Below, in pieces: positions 60,868 to 64,000 of a DNA stretch of 64,000 nucleotides. The position numbers and the translations under genes were made by a program. The stretch comes from Afifellaceae bacterium (GTDB taxonomy: Bacteria > Pseudomonadota > Alphaproteobacteria > Rhizobiales > Afifellaceae), in NCBI GenBank assembly GCA_028284625.1, contig JANQRH010000029.1, forward strand, positions 62,001 through 126,000, in the 5' to 3' direction. The notes under the pieces were generated by a model, which was not told the DNA's origin, made no database searches, and saw only the letters and a program-made list of their open reading frames with translations. Numbering within the stretch: position 1 is the stretch's first letter; each line of letters starts with the position of its first letter.

Positions 60868-62343
60868 ATGCCTCAACACAAAACGGACGGGCAGGGACAT
60901 TATTCCCTCGCTTCGCTCTTGGCGACGTTGCTGCTGGCGGCCTTGTTTCTTACCGTTGGGGCGGTCGTGCAAGCAGAGTTCGTCGGAACCAGTGTCGCGC
61001 TCGCCGACGATGATGACGATGACGACGGCGGCAGTGGCGGCGGCGGTGGCGGCGGTGGTGGTTTCGGCGGCGGCGGCTCGGGCAGCTCCGGCGTGGGCGG
61101 TGGTGGGAGCGAAACGCGCCCGTTTCAGCGGCCGCGCGGCACGATCATCGACCTCTTCGGCACCGGCGAGCGCGCGGCGCCCCCCCGTCGGCAGCAGCCG
61201 CGCCGTGTTGCGCCTCTCCCGACATTCGCGCCGAGCGAAATCATTGCGGTGGGGCTCTCCGACGAGGATGTCGCCGCGCTCGTGGCGCGCGGCTACACGG
61301 TCATCGAACGCGGGCCGCTGGCGCAATTGTCGGAATCGATCACGCGCTTTGAAGTCCCGAGCGGCACGTCGCTCGATGATGCGCGCGCGGAGATCGGCGC
61401 CCTTAACGTCGATGCCGTCACCGAGCTCAACCATTTCTATCGCACCAGCACGGCCGATGATGAGGCGGGCGAGCCGATCGGCACTTGCGAAGGACTTGGT
61501 TGCGCGGAGAAGCAACTCATCGCCTGGCCATTCGGAAAGGCGGCAACGTGCGGCGCGGAGGCGCGCATCGGGTTGATCGATACGGGCATCAATCCCGATC
61601 ATGAGACGTTCAAGGGCAGCCGGCTTGAGGTGCTGCCCATGCTGCCGGAGGAAGCACGGCAATCGGGGCGTCAGCACGGGACTGCCGTTGCAGCGATCCT
61701 GTTGGGGTCGACAGACGGCCGCGCGCCCGGCCTCCTGCCCGATGCGACGCTCATCGCCGTCGACGCGTTCTACCGCGCTGGAGGCAAGGATGTCCGCAGC
61801 GACGCCTATACGGTGGTGAAGGCGCTGGACATGCTGGTCGATCGCGATGTGTCGATCATCAATCTGAGTTTCGCCGGCCCCGACAATGATGTGCTGGAGG
61901 CCATGGTCGCACGCGTGGCGGAGCGCGGCACTGTCATGGTAGCTGCGGCGGGAAACCGTGGTCCCAAGGCGGCACCGGCCTATCCGGCCGCTTATCCCGA
62001 CGTGGTCGCGGTCACGGCGGTCAACCGGAACAAGAAGGTCTATAGGCGCGCCGGACGTGGCGACCATATCGATGTCGCGGCGCCGGGTGTCGAAGTCTGG
62101 ACTGCCGCATCAGTGCGCGGCGTGCGAACCAAGACAGGCACGTCCTACGCCGTGCCGTTCGTCACAGCGACCGTTGCTTTGATGGAGCACGGCCTCGGCC
62201 TCAAGGGCCATGACGCGATCGTTGCTGAGCTGGCAGAGCGCGCGCTCGATCTCGGCGAGCCCGGCAAGGACGAGGTTTACGGGCATGGCCTGGTGCAGGC
62301 GCAGGATTTGTGCGGCACGCCGGCTGCGCGCGAATCCGGCTAG
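60868..62343 (+). CDS. Secreted S8-family serine peptidase (subtilase)
   Basis: A 491-residue protein from ATG 60868. The N-terminal hydrophobic segment (residues 13-46) ends ALA and is followed by a poly-Asp run and a Gly/Ser-rich linker (47-80). Catalytic residues are D237 (LIDTGIN), H269 (QHGTAV) and S425 (GTSYAVPF). A pro-domain-like region (120-200) precedes the catalytic domain. With the ECF sigma and anti-sigma genes divergent from it, it may be a sigma target or a protease that takes part in the signal. Such sigma/anti-sigma/subtilase sets recur in alphaproteobacteria. Confidence 0.88.
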   Translation: MPQHKTDGQGHYSLASLLATLLLAALFLTVGAVVQAEFVGTSVALADDDDDDDGGSGGGGGGGGGFGGGGSGSSGVGGGGSETRPFQRPRGTIIDLFGTGERAAPPRRQQPRRVAPLPTFAPSEIIAVGLSDEDVAALVARGYTVIERGPLAQLSESITRFEVPSGTSLDDARAEIGALNVDAVTELNHFYRTSTADDEAGEPIGTCEGLGCAEKQLIAWPFGKAATCGAEARIGLIDTGINPDHETFKGSRLEVLPMLPEEARQSGRQHGTAVAAILLGSTDGRAPGLLPDATLIAVDAFYRAGGKDVRSDAYTVVKALDMLVDRDVSIINLSFAGPDNDVLEAMVARVAERGTVMVAAAGNRGPKAAPAYPAAYPDVVAVTAVNRNKKVYRRAGRGDHIDVAAPGVEVWTAASVRGVRTKTGTSYAVPFVTATVALMEHGLGLKGHDAIVAELAERALDLGEPGKDEVYGHGLVQAQDLCGTPAARESG

Positions 62344-62355
62344 TGGAGCGAATGG

Positions 62356-63594
62356 TCACAGATCCTTCTCCGCAAGCTCACGGAAATCGTCGGGGACGGA
62401 GCCGGAGGCGTTGAACACGACGGACCCGTAACCGACGGCCTCGCGGCCAAACCGGTTGCGTATCGCATCAACGGCACGATCGGCCATCCAGCGTGCCGCA
62501 CCTCGCCCCGCGCCGGGCCGGCGTTTTTCATCCGCCAGGCCGAGCGGCAGCTCAAGCTGGAGGTCGGCTTGCGTCTCAAGCTGCGAGACGGAAATCGCCA
62601 GAAGCGAGATCGTTTCCTCGGCCGGGTGATCGCGAAGGGCGGTGCACACCAGCTCCTCGGCGACCTCGGCAAGGATCGCCGTGGCGGAGATCGGCGCGGG
62701 AAGCGTTACGGAGCGGGTGACGGCGCGCAAATCGGCGAAGCGGACGCGAACGGTCACGGTGCGGCCGCAGCGGTCCTTGGCGCGGAGCCGCCCGCCAATG
62801 CGGTCGGCCAGGTGGCGCAAGGTGGGGCGGTAGACAAACGACGTCGCCGGCTTGCGGCCGATAGCGGATTGCGCGCCGGCTGATCGCGCGCGGCGTCGCG
62901 TCGTGATCGGACGCGGGTCGCGGTTCCAGGCAAGCGCCGCCAGTTTGCCGCCGACGGCGCGGCCAAGCAGCCGTTCCAGGGACCTGGCGGAGGTTTCCGC
63001 CAATTGCCCTATCGTGGTGACGCCCTTCTCGGCGAGCCGTGCCTTGGTGACCGGGCCGACGCCCCACATCAGCTCAACGGGGAGGCCGTGCAGGAAATCG
63101 AGCTCGCTGTTCGGATCAACCACGACCAGCCCGTCGGGCTTGGCGACCTGTGATGCGATCTTGGCCAGATGCTTGGTGCGCGCCACGCCAAGCGAGATCG
63201 GCAGGCCAAGCTCTTCGCGCACGCGACAGCGGATAGTCCTGGCGATCTCATCCGGCGGGCCGAAAAGATGCGTGCAGCCGGCGACATCAGCGAAGGCTTC
63301 GTCGATCGAAATCCGCTCCACAAGCGGCGTGTAGTCGCCGAGCACGCCGATCGCGGCGTCACCGAGCCGCTGGTATTCATCGAAATGGCCGCTGACAAAA
63401 ACGAGCCCGGGGCAGAGTTCGCGGGCGCGCCGCCCAGGCATCCCGCCATAAACGCCGAACGCCTTGGCCTCATAGGACGCGGCGAGCACGACCCCGCCGC
63501 CGACCGCGATGGGTTTGTCGCGTAGCGACGGATCGAGCAATTGCTCAACGGAGGCGTAGAAGGCGTCCAGGTCCGCATGGAGGATGGTGGCCAT
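62356..63594 (-). CDS. dinB: DNA polymerase IV
   Basis: A 412-residue Y-family translesion polymerase. N-terminal catalytic motif ILHADLDAFYASVEQ, second metal motif ISIDEAFADV, and the thumb region VELMWGVGPVTKARLAEKG (helix-hairpin-helix) are intact. A little-finger domain follows. The C-terminus is longer than the E. coli enzyme, common in alphaproteobacteria. It is convergent with the subtilase gene. Confidence 0.92.
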   Translation of the reverse strand: MATILHADLDAFYASVEQLLDPSLRDKPIAVGGGVVLAASYEAKAFGVYGGMPGRRARELCPGLVFVSGHFDEYQRLGDAAIGVLGDYTPLVERISIDEAFADVAGCTHLFGPPDEIARTIRCRVREELGLPISLGVARTKHLAKIASQVAKPDGLVVVDPNSELDFLHGLPVELMWGVGPVTKARLAEKGVTTIGQLAETSARSLERLLGRAVGGKLAALAWNRDPRPITTRRRARSAGAQSAIGRKPATSFVYRPTLRHLADRIGGRLRAKDRCGRTVTVRVRFADLRAVTRSVTLPAPISATAILAEVAEELVCTALRDHPAEETISLLAISVSQLETQADLQLELPLGLADEKRRPGAGRGAARWMADRAVDAIRNRFGREAVGYGSVVFNASGSVPDDFRELAEKDL

Positions 63595-63751
63595 CGCGTC
63601 CCTGGCTGCCCGTCTTTCCTGCCTGAAGATGGTCCCAACGTATGTTTAGCGTGAAGAACATAAAGAGAACAAACCAACGCGATTGTCAAGATGGCTTTGC
63701 AGAGTGGAAGTCGCAATCTTCCAGCCGATGGCTTGCGTGTGTCGGACAATA

Positions 63752-63786
63752 GAAAGCACCGACCGGGCACCGTGGCCGGTGCTTTC
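63752..63786 (-). terminator. Stem-loop downstream of the cytochrome gene
   Basis: A perfect 10-bp stem GAAAGCACCG / CGGTGCTTTC with a 15-nt loop lies 66 bp past the stop of the cytochrome gene. On the minus strand it is followed by TATTGTCC, a weak T-rich tail, consistent with a terminator. Confidence 0.5.
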
Positions 63787-63851
63787 CGCGGTGTCGCAGG
63801 CGATGCGCCGGCGCTACGGACTTGCCGGACGCGCTGCCTGCTGGAGGGCCG

Positions 63852-64000
63852 TTACAGGCGGTCGGTGGTGAAGAGCATGTCTTCACCGGCACCCATGTGG
63901 CAGGGGATGCACCCAGCGTCGGCGCCCTTGCCGACCAGGCCGGCGAGCTTGCGCCCAGCCGGGTTCTGATCGAGAGAGCCGTCGGGGAAATATTTGACCC
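63852..64000 (-). CDS. c-type cytochrome C-terminus, cytochrome P460-like (partial)
   Basis: Only the last 48 codons and the stop are in the window; the gene continues past the right edge. The frame gives KYFPDGSLDQNPAG, then CIPCHMGAGEDMLFTTDRL at the C-terminus. CIPCH is a covalent heme-attachment motif (CxxCH) placed about 20 residues from the end, followed by an acidic, Phe-containing tail, as in cytochrome P460. P460 proteins are periplasmic and oxidise hydroxylamine or detoxify NO. With so little sequence, another monoheme cytochrome is possible. Confidence 0.7.
   Translation of the reverse strand, partial: VKYFPDGSLDQNPAGRKLAGLVGKGADAGCIPCHMGAGEDMLFTTDRL

Noticed and set aside
1-64000. 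tRNA, rRNA, CRISPR arrays, insertion sequences, prophage or attachment sites
   Set aside because: Reading through the window I saw no cloverleaf-like gene, regular spacer array, transposase or integrase; absence is by eye only, and a covariance-model scan would be decisive for small RNAs.

Overview
The window reads as chromosome of a GC-rich alphaproteobacterium, most likely a Hyphomicrobiales (Rhizobiales) member. The evidence is the family mix: many high-affinity ABC importers, an inositol catabolism block, an ECF sigma/anti-sigma/subtilase module, and two copies of an intergenic palindromic element with GAGCATGATCCCGAAA-type ends that I know from rhizobial genomes. I see no rRNA, tRNA, CRISPR array, transposase or prophage. 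Coding density is high and most genes sit in tightly coupled operons with ATGA overlaps.

Region 1 (1-20726, all minus strand) is a run of importers. Transporter A (1-3878) is PotABCD-like. Transporter B (3995-8049) is a PotB/PotC-like permease pair with a solute-binding protein and ATPase. Transporter C (8254-12646) resembles AfuABC, with a fused double permease, and is preceded by an inositol-monophosphatase-family phosphatase. Transporter D (14954-18125) is a MalF/MalG-type sugar importer with no ATPase of its own. A LacI regulator sits downstream of it. Upstream are a LacD-type aldolase and a kinase of the ADP-dependent phosphofructokinase/glucokinase family, opposite a DeoR regulator (20897-21700). 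TTTTGCGG-type repeats recur in the kinase/DeoR promoter region and in front of transporter D.

Region 2 (21725-39035) is the most unusual part. A divergent pair of operons is split by an IclR regulator next to a perfect ACTATAT-N7-ATATAGT palindrome. Leftward run a UbiD-family decarboxylase, a histidine/aromatic ammonia-lyase, a UbiX flavin prenyltransferase and a creatininase-family amidohydrolase. Rightward run a cyclic amidohydrolase with an altered metal site, an M20 N-carbamoyl amidohydrolase, a branched-chain-type ABC importer interrupted by two small proteins of unknown function, and two SDR dehydrogenases, one lacking the catalytic Tyr. An LLM flavin oxidoreductase and an F420:NADP-type reductase follow on the minus strand. 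Together they suggest import and breakdown of an N-heterocyclic or aromatic amino-acid-like compound by deamination, decarboxylation, reduction, ring opening and decarbamoylation. The substrate is not known.

Region 3 (39347-46001) is mixed: an acyltransferase, a YjbR/MmcQ protein, a deacetylase-type amidohydrolase, an NTF2-like protein, an alpha/beta hydrolase-OsmC fusion, a VOC protein and a Gfo/Idh/MocA dehydrogenase.

Region 4 (46181-56624) holds iolD-iolC-iolB and an iolJ-like aldolase, a CPA1 antiporter, an SDR and a second sugar importer without an ATPase. iolE and iolA are not in the window.

Region 5 (56784-64000) holds a DUF1611-like P-loop protein paired with an ABC-exporter-like protein whose ATPase motifs have all decayed, then anti-sigma factor, ECF sigma factor, secreted subtilase, DNA polymerase IV, and the end of a c-type cytochrome that resembles cytochrome P460.

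A pattern across the window: five of the six solute-binding-protein genes are followed directly by a strong stem-loop before the next gene.
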